DNA of 64,000 nt from Acetobacter fabarum (lineage in GTDB: Bacteria; Pseudomonadota; Alphaproteobacteria; Acetobacterales; Acetobacteraceae): contig NZ_WOTG01000003.1 of NCBI RefSeq assembly GCF_011516925.1, positions 186,001-250,000 on the forward strand, in the 5' to 3' direction. The translations under genes were made by a program, and so were the position numbers. The notes beneath the pieces were generated by a model. It made no database searches. It saw only the letters and a program-made list of their open reading frames with translations, and had not been told where the DNA came from. Within the stretch, counting starts at the first letter, position 1. Every line of letters starts with the position of its first letter. Below, in pieces: positions 35,399 through 44,479 of the stretch.

Positions 35399-36049
35399 AT
35401 GCTGATCAGAGATGTTGACCTGAAATTCTACACAGCAAAAGGATACCTTGCCGTTGCTGGCGGCTTCGTTGCCATTGTTCTCCTGACCTGCCTTCTTGGT
35501 GGACTTTCAAACGGCGGGCCAGTCGGTGTTATTCTCGGCATTTTCTGCGTCGGGGGCGGCGGATGGCTTGCTCGCAAAATTGCCAGAGCGATCAGCGGTG
35601 ATCCTCTGGTTTCATTTTCAAAGATGTATGGGGAGATTTTTGCTCACCCGCCTATCCAGATCAATTACCGGCTTGATGTGGATGATTACCTCACCGCCAT
35701 CTGTTATGATGGTGAATTCCTCTACATCATTGAAAAGAACAAGATGGTCTCTTTGAAATGGAGTGATGTCCGTCAGTGGGACTGGGCAATTATAACGCCA
35801 CAGAAGCAAACCACGACCGGAGGCTCCCCAGGCCACGCATTTCAGGGTTTTGTCAATGACTCCTTTGCCAATCTGGCGCCCACCCTCAAAGCCATGAAAA
35901 ACAGTGGTATCCGGTTGACCGTCAAAAATCTCGATCATCCGCAATGGTTCTACAATACAGGCAAGGACAAGAACGCCGAAGCCGTCTGCAGGAAATGGGA
36001 AGAAATCTTCCAGCAATTCAATGATGGCACTCTCGCGATTGCACGCTGA
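35399..36049 (+). CDS. Membrane protein of unknown function in cassette 1
   Basis: A 216-residue protein from ATG 35399 after AAGGAA. Two hydrophobic segments (LAVAGGFVAIVLLTCLLGGL and GPVGVILGIFCVGGGGWLA) are followed by a cytosolic domain with a PH-like beta pattern (YRLDVDDYLTAICYDGEFLY, MVSLKWSDVRQWDW) and KAMKNSGIRLTVKNLDHPQW. It lies between the lipoprotein and a coiled-coil gene in the same direction. No family can be named with confidence. Confidence 0.6.
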   Translation: MLIRDVDLKFYTAKGYLAVAGGFVAIVLLTCLLGGLSNGGPVGVILGIFCVGGGGWLARKIARAISGDPLVSFSKMYGEIFAHPPIQINYRLDVDDYLTAICYDGEFLYIIEKNKMVSLKWSDVRQWDWAIITPQKQTTTGGSPGHAFQGFVNDSFANLAPTLKAMKNSGIRLTVKNLDHPQWFYNTGKDKNAEAVCRKWEEIFQQFNDGTLAIAR

Positions 36050-36078
36050 TCAACGGTAAAGAATAAGGGGACAGAATC

Positions 36079-37065
36079 ATGGGGCCTGGAGAATTAGCGA
36101 TCATCATGCGTCCCCAGTTCATCAACGCGACATTCCGCGCAGGTGAAGACTGGTATTATGGGATGCTCGAACGCACCCAAGAGGCGAACCGTCTGGCCCA
36201 GCATCGCCATTCGTTTGAAGTCGCCAACGCTCGATATGCGGTTGTAAATCACCAGCTTCTCCATGACGCACGCGAGCAAAATGCAAAATGGAAAGCCTTT
36301 GCGAACGATCTGGTCAGGAAGCATGATGACTATGCTGTCTTGGCGAAGCGTCTTCTGGATGAAGAAATCGCCGGTCGGAAAGCGGAAACAAACGCGAAGC
36401 GCGCGGTAGAACAGCAACTGGCGGATGAGAAGTCCCGTTCGGCCGGCAAGGATAACGAAATCGCGCAGCTTAAACAGGATTGGAATTGGTTTAGCAACAC
36501 TCTGGATACGACACATGCGGCTCTGACCTCTGAACAGCAGAAGGTGGCGGCTCTTCAGGCAGAGAATGAAAAATTGAGGGCAACACTTTCTGCGGCAGAA
36601 AGCGATCGTCAGCGTCTTCATGAGGACAACGCGGCGTTCCTGTCTGCCGCTGATCATTTTGAACAAAAATGCAAAGACCTGAAATCTGATCTGGCGCGAA
36701 GCCAACAGGCTCTACAAGAGGAAGAGGCCGAGCATCTGAGCCTTTCTCATGATCTTCGAGACGCCCGCCTAGTCAATGAAGCGCTTTCATCCGCCCCCCT
36801 GTTGGCCCTCTCGTTAATGGAACAGACACGCGCGTTGTGGGCGGCTCAGGGCAAGCCTTCCATGATGGAGCACTCTCTTGGGTCGCATTACCGTGTCGAC
36901 GGTCACCCTTTAACCGTGCGCGAGTATCTTTGGTTTGCAACGCTGATGCGGGAGATGACGGCCCATAATGTCCCAGATCACCTCGTCAGCGCACATTGCC
37001 CTGTTGCACAGAGAGGCGGTTTCCTGACCCGTCCCGTCACGATCCAAGAAAAAAGACCCGATTGA
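36079..37065 (+). CDS. Coiled-coil protein of unknown function
   Basis: A 328-residue protein, mostly a long coiled coil between about residues 40 and 235 with heptad-rich segments such as KVAALQAENEKLRATLSAAE. No signal peptide is seen. The ribosome site is AAGGGGA. The C-terminal 90 residues form a small domain (YRVDGHPLTVREYLWFATLM). It is co-directional with its neighbours, 30-36 bp apart, so it is probably in the same operon. Confidence 0.6.
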   Translation: MGPGELAIIMRPQFINATFRAGEDWYYGMLERTQEANRLAQHRHSFEVANARYAVVNHQLLHDAREQNAKWKAFANDLVRKHDDYAVLAKRLLDEEIAGRKAETNAKRAVEQQLADEKSRSAGKDNEIAQLKQDWNWFSNTLDTTHAALTSEQQKVAALQAENEKLRATLSAAESDRQRLHEDNAAFLSAADHFEQKCKDLKSDLARSQQALQEEEAEHLSLSHDLRDARLVNEALSSAPLLALSLMEQTRALWAAQGKPSMMEHSLGSHYRVDGHPLTVREYLWFATLMREMTAHNVPDHLVSAHCPVAQRGGFLTRPVTIQEKRPD

Positions 37066-37100
37066 TCCTCCTGACACCGGAATAAAATGAGGGAATAACC

Positions 37101-37742
37101 ATGGCACAGACTGATCATGCGTCCTCTCCGATGAACCTCTATGCCGGGTGGCTGACGGTTGACGGGCAGTGTTATCCCTTTGGGGCCGAAACCAAGCGGC
37201 GTTGTCTCCAGATGATTGCGACATTCATCTGCTCCATGGCTGAAATGCATGCTGAAGATCAGCGCAAATATCCTGATACCGCATTGCTCTGCCCTTATTG
37301 GTATTCAGGCGTTTATACAAACTCAGAGATACGCAGACTGGCTTCTGACGAAACTCTTGATCCAGACATGCTCGATGACATGATGCAGCACGCGCTTGAT
37401 GATTATTTCAGCAATCCGGACATTAAAATAACAGCTCTTGTCTCACCACTCCTCGTCCCAGTCGTTGGTCAGACTGTTGGTGACACTCTGTTTATTGCAA
37501 TGCTGGATAAAGACCACGACTTTGCTGGCTATGTCACCACGGAGGAGGAAGTGGCCGAACGCTGGCTGACTGACTATATCGCGCAAGTCTTTGGGCCATC
37601 TGTGGGGAAACCCGGCATGAGTGTTGATGCAGCAAAAAAATATATTAAGGGCTCAGGGCTTATACACATTTGCCCCCTTCCTCTTTCTCCTAACCTCAAG
37701 ATGCTCCTTTCCTTGGCGGCCCTGACCCCACAGGCCGCCTGA
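37101..37742 (+). CDS. Hypothetical protein at the end of cassette 1
   Basis: A 213-residue soluble protein without recognised motifs. It has helical segments (RRCLQMIATFICSMAEMHAE, MLDDMMQHALDDYF). It follows the coiled-coil gene by 35 bp and ends the same-direction run. A 222-bp AT-rich stretch with runs of A and T follows and carries the promoter of the next gene. Confidence 0.55.
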   Translation: MAQTDHASSPMNLYAGWLTVDGQCYPFGAETKRRCLQMIATFICSMAEMHAEDQRKYPDTALLCPYWYSGVYTNSEIRRLASDETLDPDMLDDMMQHALDDYFSNPDIKITALVSPLLVPVVGQTVGDTLFIAMLDKDHDFAGYVTTEEEVAERWLTDYIAQVFGPSVGKPGMSVDAAKKYIKGSGLIHICPLPLSPNLKMLLSLAALTPQAA

Positions 37743-37964
37743 AAACAGCATCCTTATTCTCTTAAATCTGAACTTTCGATTCCGCGCGTCTGCACCCGGG
37801 AAACGAGAATTTTATGGTCAGAATATCCCAGAAATCCGCCATTTTCTGAAAAATTATTTTCTCTGAACAATTTTTTTGACAGAAAAAATTTGCACGAAAA
37901 ATGAGATCCAACCGCACATCTCTTAGACTCAAGGAGTGTATAACGTTTTAAGGAAGCCTATATC

Positions 37965-38831
37965 ATGTCTAATACTTACCCAAACTGGAATGGTTACGAC
38001 TTGCGCCTGTCTGTCACAACACAGCAGACCCTTCAGGCCATGCAGACACAGGCTGCCGAAAACGCGTTCCTGAATGATCTGCTCTTCATCACCCTTGACG
38101 ACAGACCTGTCCGCAAGCTTCTGGGCAATCTGGAAGCATTGCGTCCGGATCCAGAAAACACACTGCTGATCCAACCTCTCACAAGTCTCTCAGGTGCCAG
38201 TCTGGTCTCCCTCAACCACCCCCACACCGCCCTCGACTTTAAGGATGAGCAGAACATCCTGACCGTCCATGAAACCAAAATCCTCCAATGGGCTTCAAAA
38301 ACCCTTGATCAGAACGGTGAAAACATCTTCATCGCCATGATCGCCGCCCGCCTGTTCATGGGCGCACGCCCTGGTGCGCTTCATACCTATCGGGCACAGG
38401 TTGATGTCGACCGGATCCTGCCGGCCCTTCCTAATACGATGACCCTTATGGCGTTTCTGGGAGAACGACCCGAGGAGGTCCCAAACTGGGAAGATCTGCT
38501 GGATGCTTTTGCCCGCGCAACAGACATCGGAGACAACAGGATCGGGCGTTTGTCGTTCCTTTTGGCCAATGTCCTGTTTTCTGTCATGGAAAACCTGCCG
38601 GATGCTTATCATGTTGCAGAGCGCTCCAAAGGTTTCCTCGACAGAACAGGGGAGATCGAAAATCGTCTTTTCAGCATTCTGGACACAATTCCCCACTGCT
38701 ATTTCCAGCCCTTCACGACTCCGCCGACACATTTCACACGCCCCCCTCTGGGAAGCAGTGGCAGAATAACAACCAGCAAAGGACCAGGCCCCAAACAAGT
38801 CCGTTCTCGTTCTCCAAGGCCCCGGTGGTGA
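37965..38831 (+). CDS. Hypothetical soluble protein
   Basis: A 288-residue protein without recognised family. It has a helical middle part (LQWASKTLDQNGENIFIAMI, DLLDAFARATDIGDNRIG) and a basic, disordered C terminus (SSGRITTSKGPGPKQVRSRS). AAGGAAG lies upstream. It converges on the MobF relaxase gene with a hairpin terminator between the coding ends, and may belong to the transfer region. Confidence 0.55.
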   Translation: MSNTYPNWNGYDLRLSVTTQQTLQAMQTQAAENAFLNDLLFITLDDRPVRKLLGNLEALRPDPENTLLIQPLTSLSGASLVSLNHPHTALDFKDEQNILTVHETKILQWASKTLDQNGENIFIAMIAARLFMGARPGALHTYRAQVDVDRILPALPNTMTLMAFLGERPEEVPNWEDLLDAFARATDIGDNRIGRLSFLLANVLFSVMENLPDAYHVAERSKGFLDRTGEIENRLFSILDTIPHCYFQPFTTPPTHFTRPPLGSSGRITTSKGPGPKQVRSRSPRPRW

Positions 38832-38846
38832 TAACACCACCCCATA

Positions 38847-41800
38847 TTACCACCCTGGTTCATGACGCGGCCCTTGAGGCCGCGTTTCTTTTATCGCTTC
38901 CTTCTTCCACACCTCTTCTTGTCTTTGGTCCTGTGCAGACACACGATGTGACACTCCATCAGATCTCTGTTTTGCAAAAGACCTGGAAATTTGCGGCAGA
39001 AAAGAGGGATCTTGTCTTGGTTGGGCAAATACGGCCTCTGACGCGATCGTCCGCGTCCTGATCTCATGCGCCACGGCCTCTTCAGCCGAACGCGCCTCGG
39101 CCCATGCCTGCCGGTTCACCACGAAATCAGCCGCATTCTGTTTTCCTGAAGACTGCTGTCCTTCCAGAATAATCTGCCTGATGGCCATTTCTGGTGTCAG
39201 GGTCTGCGTTTGTTCGTCCTCCTGATCCAGCGCATCAGGCGCCTCCAACCGACCTGCGCCATCAATATCCACAACCACCCCGTCACGCCGGATCTGGTTC
39301 TTTTGATAAAGAAGCGCCATGCGCGCCGTATCGGTATAGAGTGTGCAGCCCTGACGATGCCGCGTCATGGCCACATAAAGCAGTTCCCGATCTAACCCCG
39401 CACGATTGAAGACAAAGGCCTGATCCACACTGGCCCCTTGGGCAGAATGAAGTGTCACCGCATAGGCATGTTGCACCTTAATCGGACGTTCTTCTTTGTG
39501 CCCCTTGGAATGGTGGCCAACAGGGATCAAATCTGCCCAACGTGTCGTCACCTCAAAACCGCGGTCAAAAACAAGACAGAGAACCGGTTCTCCATCAGGG
39601 TCCCGATACGCCTCCTTCACCGTTGCCAGATCATTATTGCGCACCAGATGCGCCCCGGCCTTTAGGGTTTCTCCAAAGATGAGCCGATCACCAGCAACCA
39701 GAGGCAAGGCTTCGACGACGGATTTGCGTCCACGCGCTGTTGCCTCAACGGTAATCTCACACGCGCCAGCATGGTCCCCCTTACTGATCAGCGGAGAACG
39801 TAACGCCTGATTAAGGGCTTTCACTTCAGCATGAGTGCGGGCCAGAACCAGCCGTGTATCATTGGGGTTTTCACTGACATCCTGACAGACCGCATCAACC
39901 AATGTCTGCTGCAACGCCTCGCCTTCCCCTACGATGATGCGACCATGGGCGTCATAAGACCTTACCGCCTGTTCGACCTGCCCGGCGGCCAAAGCCTGAC
40001 TGGCCTGTCTTTGCCACATCTCTTTCTGGCGCCTGATGGCTTCCAGTCTTTGTGTCCCCAGTGTCTCCGCCAATAACCGCATAGGAGATCCGGGAGCCAC
40101 CGGTTTGAGTTGCCGTGTGTCCCCCGCCACAATGACCTTGGCTCCCGCTTTGGACGTCACCTCAAGAAGCTCCGCCATTTCCATGGTGCCAACCATGCCG
40201 CCCTCATCAAGGATCACCACATCATGGCGCGCTAATGTTATGGCCTGCGCATGATCAGGATCTTTCAGACGATTCAGAAAACTCCGCAGCACAGCAGCCT
40301 GTGCCGAGGGTGTTTGCGTATCCTGCGCAATGACAGAGGCCGCTTGATGGGAAGGCGCTGTTACCCAGACCCGGCAGCCCGCCTCCCGTGCCACGGCTGC
40401 CGCTGTTCCCAGACTGTAGGATTTCCCAGTGCCAGCGGATCCTTCAACGACACTCACCCCATCGCGGTTCAGAGCATGGCGCACCAGATCGGCCTGTTCC
40501 TCTGAAAGGGTTTCTCTCTTTGCCAGAACGCCTTCCAGTCTGTCTCGTGACACAAAGACCCGTTCATCGCGACAATTGGTGGCAAGACGCACAAGCGCAC
40601 GTTCCGCATTGATCACCTCTGGTGTGGCGTAATGCAGGTTTCTGGTCTGGGAGAGAGCGTTCCCCGTCACCTCAATCAGATACTCCGACCAACGGGCCGC
40701 ATGGGCTTCTTCCAACGCCTGTGCCAACGTCCGCCTGCGTCCCTGACAGTGTTCCAAAACTGTGCCGATCAGATGGCGATCTTCAAACACGGCGTCTGTC
40801 TGGGTCAGTTCCTCAAGGGCGCAGGTAAATACCGTTTGGGGACCCTGTGATGGAACCTCTTCCAAGTCTGTCGCGGCCAAAGCACACTCCCATAGAGCCT
40901 CTGGTGTCCATCCCTCCTCCCGGACTTCCCGTTCCCACCGCGTCCGCAAAACGGCCCGTGAGGGCAGGTCTGACTTGGCCCCGCGCGTGTTCCGGGAAAT
41001 ATGTTCAGCCGCTTCCCTATGATGGGCTGTCTGTATCCCTCTATGATGCGCTTCCTGTTCAATCGCCGCCCGTCTCTTTGAGAAACGCTCCTCCACACTG
41101 GGCGCCACACCGGCCACACGGAAATTCCGACCATCCTTGAGTGTTGTCAGACCAAGATCCCGCTCCAGCGCCTCACTCAATGCCAAACGATAGACGGCGC
41201 CCATTTCCTGTTGGTGCAAAAGCAGTTCCCGATTATCAAGCGTGCCGGTTGAGCCATCTTTACGGCGACACACATTCATCAACACGGCATGCGTATGGAT
41301 TTGGGGATCCCCCGCACGACTGGTGGTGTGCAGAAATGTCCCCGCCATTAATTCGGCGGGCGTTTCTCTCTGACTGCCATTATGACCCCTGCGTGTAACA
41401 ATCAGGCCTGTTGTAAAGGCATACTCAAGTGCCGCAAAAACGGCCTTTTCTTGCGCGGCCTCAATACGATTACGTTGGCTCTCTGTTCCCATGGCCCACA
41501 AAACCGATACTGATTTGGGGGCCGCAAATTGCAGATCATACCCCACACGACGTTGCCCTTTGCTCTGAACTAGAGCCTGCCCCGTCAACGGATCGTATCC
41601 CCTCGCCAATGCCCTGAAATCAGATGGACTGACCTCTGCCTTTTGCTCGACAAATGGAAGGCTTTGTCCAGGAAGTTTACAAACCGTGGTCCACCAGATG
41701 CCAGGTTTTTCACCGGTGCCATTATCCAGATAATAGGCAGCCCGATCCCGTCCTGACCAATCACCACGTTTCCGAGGAGCACGCGCAAGACGTTCCCCCT

Positions 41801-41888
41801 TCCCTGTCAAAACGCTTTGCGCCGTGAGATCCTCATTCACTGCGTCAATATAATATTCGACATCCGATAAGGGCGTGCAGGTAAACAT
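38847..41888 (-). CDS. traA: MobF-family conjugative relaxase-helicase (TraA/TrwC-like)
   Basis: A 1013-residue relaxase-helicase that would nick and unwind the element during transfer. N-terminal Tyr pairs (Y12-Y13, Y52-Y53) and the histidine triad in FLHTTSRAGDPQIHTHAVL (H187, H198, H200) define the MobF TrwC relaxase domain. The RecD-like helicase follows with Walker A EGSAGTGKS (K489), VVILDEGGMV, VIVAGDTRQLKPV and YAVTLHSAQGASVDQA. It is similar in size to TrwC (966) and has the same domain order. It is divergent from traK/L/M-like genes, with the probable oriT in the 450-bp gap. Confidence 0.93.
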   Translation of the reverse strand: MFTCTPLSDVEYYIDAVNEDLTAQSVLTGKGERLARAPRKRGDWSGRDRAAYYLDNGTGEKPGIWWTTVCKLPGQSLPFVEQKAEVSPSDFRALARGYDPLTGQALVQSKGQRRVGYDLQFAAPKSVSVLWAMGTESQRNRIEAAQEKAVFAALEYAFTTGLIVTRRGHNGSQRETPAELMAGTFLHTTSRAGDPQIHTHAVLMNVCRRKDGSTGTLDNRELLLHQQEMGAVYRLALSEALERDLGLTTLKDGRNFRVAGVAPSVEERFSKRRAAIEQEAHHRGIQTAHHREAAEHISRNTRGAKSDLPSRAVLRTRWEREVREEGWTPEALWECALAATDLEEVPSQGPQTVFTCALEELTQTDAVFEDRHLIGTVLEHCQGRRRTLAQALEEAHAARWSEYLIEVTGNALSQTRNLHYATPEVINAERALVRLATNCRDERVFVSRDRLEGVLAKRETLSEEQADLVRHALNRDGVSVVEGSAGTGKSYSLGTAAAVAREAGCRVWVTAPSHQAASVIAQDTQTPSAQAAVLRSFLNRLKDPDHAQAITLARHDVVILDEGGMVGTMEMAELLEVTSKAGAKVIVAGDTRQLKPVAPGSPMRLLAETLGTQRLEAIRRQKEMWQRQASQALAAGQVEQAVRSYDAHGRIIVGEGEALQQTLVDAVCQDVSENPNDTRLVLARTHAEVKALNQALRSPLISKGDHAGACEITVEATARGRKSVVEALPLVAGDRLIFGETLKAGAHLVRNNDLATVKEAYRDPDGEPVLCLVFDRGFEVTTRWADLIPVGHHSKGHKEERPIKVQHAYAVTLHSAQGASVDQAFVFNRAGLDRELLYVAMTRHRQGCTLYTDTARMALLYQKNQIRRDGVVVDIDGAGRLEAPDALDQEDEQTQTLTPEMAIRQIILEGQQSSGKQNAADFVVNRQAWAEARSAEEAVAHEIRTRTIASEAVFAQPRQDPSFLPQISRSFAKQRSDGVSHRVSAQDQRQEEVWKKEAIKETRPQGPRHEPGW
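38865..38892 (+). terminator. Rho-independent terminator
   Basis: ACGCGGCC-CTTGA-GGCCGCGT followed by TTCTTTTA forms an 8-bp perfect stem with a T-rich tail. It serves the plus-strand gene ending at 38831 and lies inside the 3' end of the relaxase gene. Confidence 0.75.
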
Positions 41889-42340
41889 GCTTTTATGTCC
41901 TGAGAAGACTACTTGTCTGATCAGGATAGCGCCGCCTGAAAAGGATCACCTGTTCCTCTCAGGCCACATCAGGAAGACCGGCAGAAAGCTCAAAAGAATT
42001 CCACATAATGCTCGGAATCCTCCGCAAAACTATCTGAAATGCCTGACGATCCTTCACAATGGATTCCGCGAAACAAACGGCTCTTTCCTGCCGGAAAATA
42101 TGCACCGTCTCTTCCTAAAAGCATCGAAGATGCGTGGTGTGTTGCTAATTTCTAAAGGGAACGGGAACAATACAAAGGACTGTCTGAAACCAGACCATGT
42201 CTTCGAAGATATGAAGGTCGCAATGAGGGCGGATACACTCTGCGTATCAGGATCCTGTCAGGTCATGGAAAAAGAAGATGCTCTTTTATTCTATGACACC
42301 CTGTTCCCTGAAACTCTGGTGCATCACAGGAGGGATACTC
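41889..42340. other. Noncoding gap, probable oriT region of element 2
   Basis: The gap lies between the divergent relaxase and traK-like genes, where oriT sits in many MobF and IncP systems. Only small palindromes are visible, such as GCATCGAAGATGC and TCTTCGAAGA. A 158-codon plus-strand frame crosses it but has no ribosome site and no protein-like features, so I do not call it. Confidence 0.4.
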
Positions 42341-42724
42341 ATGCCCCGTAAAGACAAGATTTCTTCAGTTACAATGGCTGGCACGATTGAAGATCTGATT
42401 GCCGATCTGGAAAACGAACGCAAAGAGCGTGCCGCCAGAAAACCGGCCACAGCCTTTGGTGTCATCACACAGATTTATCCAACCCTTCTCAGGATGAAGG
42501 CCGATGGCTGGTCAGATATGGAAATCTGCACCACGCTCAAAACACGGGGCATCACCCTCAGCCCCGGAACACTCTCTACCTACATGAAGAAAATTGGTCG
42601 GGAAAAACGAACCATAAAGCCAAAACCACCGCGCACACCCAAAGTGGATTCCGCGACACCGTCTCCTCCATCGCCTTCCATGCGCGGCTTTATCTCCCAG
42701 CCACCGCCACTTCTGGACGCCTGA
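42341..42724 (+). CDS. TraK-like small transfer/oriT-binding protein
   Basis: A 127-residue basic protein from ATG 42341 (AGGAGGG upstream). The core ATAFGVITQIYPTLLRMKAD, GWSDMEICTTLKTRGITLSP and GTLSTYMKKI resembles the DNA-binding region of small relaxosome proteins such as TraK. The tail is Lys/Pro-rich (KPKPPRTPK). The order TraK-like, ParA-like ATPase and two-TM protein, divergent from a relaxase, matches traK-traL-traM of IncP plasmids. The name is by context. Confidence 0.55.
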   Translation: MPRKDKISSVTMAGTIEDLIADLENERKERAARKPATAFGVITQIYPTLLRMKADGWSDMEICTTLKTRGITLSPGTLSTYMKKIGREKRTIKPKPPRTPKVDSATPSPPSPSMRGFISQPPPLLDA

Positions 42725-42799
42725 GGTCATCTCGACCTCCCAGTGTCGTCTCATCACCCCTGTCACGATCTGAGTTTTTCATAAGACGACCCTACACTC

Positions 42800-42833
42800 T
42801 TGATTGGGAAGGCACTGAAGCCATCCCAATCAA
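42800..42833. promoter_or_regulatory. Inverted repeat before traL-like gene
   Basis: TTGATTGGGA (42800-42809) and TCCCAATCAA (42824-42833) are perfect 10-bp arms with a 14-nt loop, 14 bp before the traL-like ATG. There is no T-run. It could be an operator or an mRNA hairpin near the ribosome site. Confidence 0.6.
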
Positions 42834-42847
42834 AAGGACATAGGTTT

Positions 42848-43615
42848 ATGAAACAGGCTGTCAAACGCCTCGTGCTGATCGTTTCTGGCAAAGGCGGCGT
42901 TGGGAAAACAACCTTTGCCCGCCTTCTGGTCGATACTTATCACACCCGAAAAATACAGGCCTCCCTCTTTGACGCTGATGGTCAGGTGGGTGGTCTGGCC
43001 CGCACCTATCAGGATCTGGGTGTTCTGTTTTACGACCTGAGGCAGGAGAGAGAACGCGACACGCTTCTCAATTCCGTTGATACCGACAAGGCCGTCATTC
43101 TGCATGATCTGCCGGGGGGATCACGGTTTGAAATTTCGAAGATCATTGATACCGGCGATGGTAAAAGCGTCGAAGGGTTTCTGACCGCCCTGACGGGAAA
43201 CCATGTCCGTCTTACCCTTGTGCATCTTCTGGATCATGAGATCGAGAGTGCCCAATCCGTCGGCCAGTATCTGGAAACCTTCGGCACAGATCTGGTCGAC
43301 CATGTCGCCGTTCTCAATCTCCGGGAAAGCCGCGACCTGCGCAATGACTTCCCATACTGGTATGGTCATGAGGTCTCAGGGCAACGCCGTTACGGTAAAG
43401 CGCGAGAGCGCCTCCTCTCTGCGGGCGGTGTGGAAATCACCATGCCCGGTCTCCACGCGGCCACCCGCGCCAAGGTCAACGCCCTGAACCTTCGATATGC
43501 TCAATGTCTGAAGCACCCGGACCTGACCATTACAGAACGGAGTGCCGTCTCTCGCTTTCTGCGCGACTTTCATAAAGGTCTAACCCCGGCAGCAACCTTT
43601 CTTGGTCTGGAATGA
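42848..43615 (+). CDS. ParA/MinD-fold ATPase (TraL-like)
   Basis: A 255-residue ATPase from ATG 42848. The deviant Walker A SGKGGVGKTTFARLLVDTYH (about residues 11-30) is of ParA/MinD type, with FDADGQVGGLARTY and LHDLPGGSRFEI as the next motifs. Its partner genes suggest the TraL role in transfer (a nucleotide-binding protein of the IncP relaxosome region) rather than partition. No ParB gene lies next to it. Its stop comes 14 bp before the next start. Confidence 0.7.
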   Translation: MKQAVKRLVLIVSGKGGVGKTTFARLLVDTYHTRKIQASLFDADGQVGGLARTYQDLGVLFYDLRQERERDTLLNSVDTDKAVILHDLPGGSRFEISKIIDTGDGKSVEGFLTALTGNHVRLTLVHLLDHEIESAQSVGQYLETFGTDLVDHVAVLNLRESRDLRNDFPYWYGHEVSGQRRYGKARERLLSAGGVEITMPGLHAATRAKVNALNLRYAQCLKHPDLTITERSAVSRFLRDFHKGLTPAATFLGLE

Positions 43616-43628
43616 GGAGGAGGCAGCC

Positions 43629-44249
43629 ATGACGATTTTTGACGATACGGCCAAGGCCCTGAAGATGTCTCCCAAAGACCGCAAATGTGTCTGGGCCACT
43701 CTGGGGGATCTGGGCCTGAGCCCGGATGATCCGGAAGTCGTGCGCCTCTTGGTCACAGAATACACTAAAACAACCCTGAACGCGCTCTCTGCCGATCTGG
43801 AACAGGCGACGACCAAAGTCCTCCGCGCTTTTGAAACCGCCCAGTCTCAGACAGAGGCAAGCGCTCAGGCCCGTCTTGCCGCCCGACAGGCTGAACTGGC
43901 CCAGACCCTGGCACAAACGATTGCCACCTGCCTCGAAGACAGTCTGGAACGACAGACATGCGTGAAAGAGCAACACCTCATGATCACACAGTGGGGCATA
44001 GGGCCGGTTTTGGTCGGGCTGGGAGTCTGGTTGGCAAAACTCTGGGAAGGCGGTTCTGCCGGCACGTATGACACACTATCCGTCTGGCTGGCGTCTTACG
44101 ACCCGTGGGCGCTTTTGGCCGCAGGTCCAATGCTGTTTGTGATCCTGCGTCTTCTCATTGGCTGGACGATTAGAAACCGCCTGATCAGAGCCCTTCTGGT
44201 GCTGCCTCCCCTTGACGAGGTGCGTCGCTGGAGGAAAGACCGCGATTAA
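43629..44249 (+). CDS. TraM-like protein with two membrane segments
   Basis: A 206-residue protein from ATG 43629, preceded by GGAGGCAGCC. A helical N-terminal part (KMSPKDRKCVWATLGDLGLS and a coiled coil around TQTEASAQARLAARQAELAQ-like sequence) is followed by two C-terminal transmembrane helices (GIGPVLVGLGVWLAKLW and PWALLAAGPMLFVILRLLIG). It follows the traL-like gene directly. Name by context only; membrane anchoring of the ATPase is a plausible role. Confidence 0.55.
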   Translation: MTIFDDTAKALKMSPKDRKCVWATLGDLGLSPDDPEVVRLLVTEYTKTTLNALSADLEQATTKVLRAFETAQSQTEASAQARLAARQAELAQTLAQTIATCLEDSLERQTCVKEQHLMITQWGIGPVLVGLGVWLAKLWEGGSAGTYDTLSVWLASYDPWALLAAGPMLFVILRLLIGWTIRNRLIRALLVLPPLDEVRRWRKDRD

Positions 44250-44273
44250 GAACCTCACGAAACCAAAGCCCTG

Positions 44274-44302
44274 AGGGGAGCGCTTTACGCCTCCCCTTTT
44301 TT
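44274..44302 (+). terminator. Rho-independent terminator after the traKLM-like operon
   Basis: AGGGGAG (44274-44280) and CTCCCCT (44291-44297) form a 7-bp stem with a CG-rich loop, followed by TTTTTT. It lies about 25 bp after the stop of the traM-like gene. Confidence 0.85.
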
Positions 44303-44479
44303 ATTGCTCCCCCAGATGCGGCCTGCCCCCTCATTCTGGCAGACAAACCTCTCCTGCGCGCAGACCGTATCAGTTTTTCTAAAAGACGAAGCCAGTCATC
44401 ATCCAAAAGGCTGAGACCCCTCTGGACGCTGATCAAATGGTATAGACGCGCATAGGACTGGAATAAGACAGGGGCGTTT

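Noticed and set aside
41875-42351. 158-codon plus-strand frame between the relaxase and the traK-like gene
   Set aside because: No ribosome site, no recognisable composition or motif, and it covers the region where oriT and promoters are expected.
42848-43615. ParA partition protein
   Set aside because: The fold is right, but there is no ParB gene or centromere next to it, and the neighbours match the traK-traL-traM order, so a transfer role is preferred.
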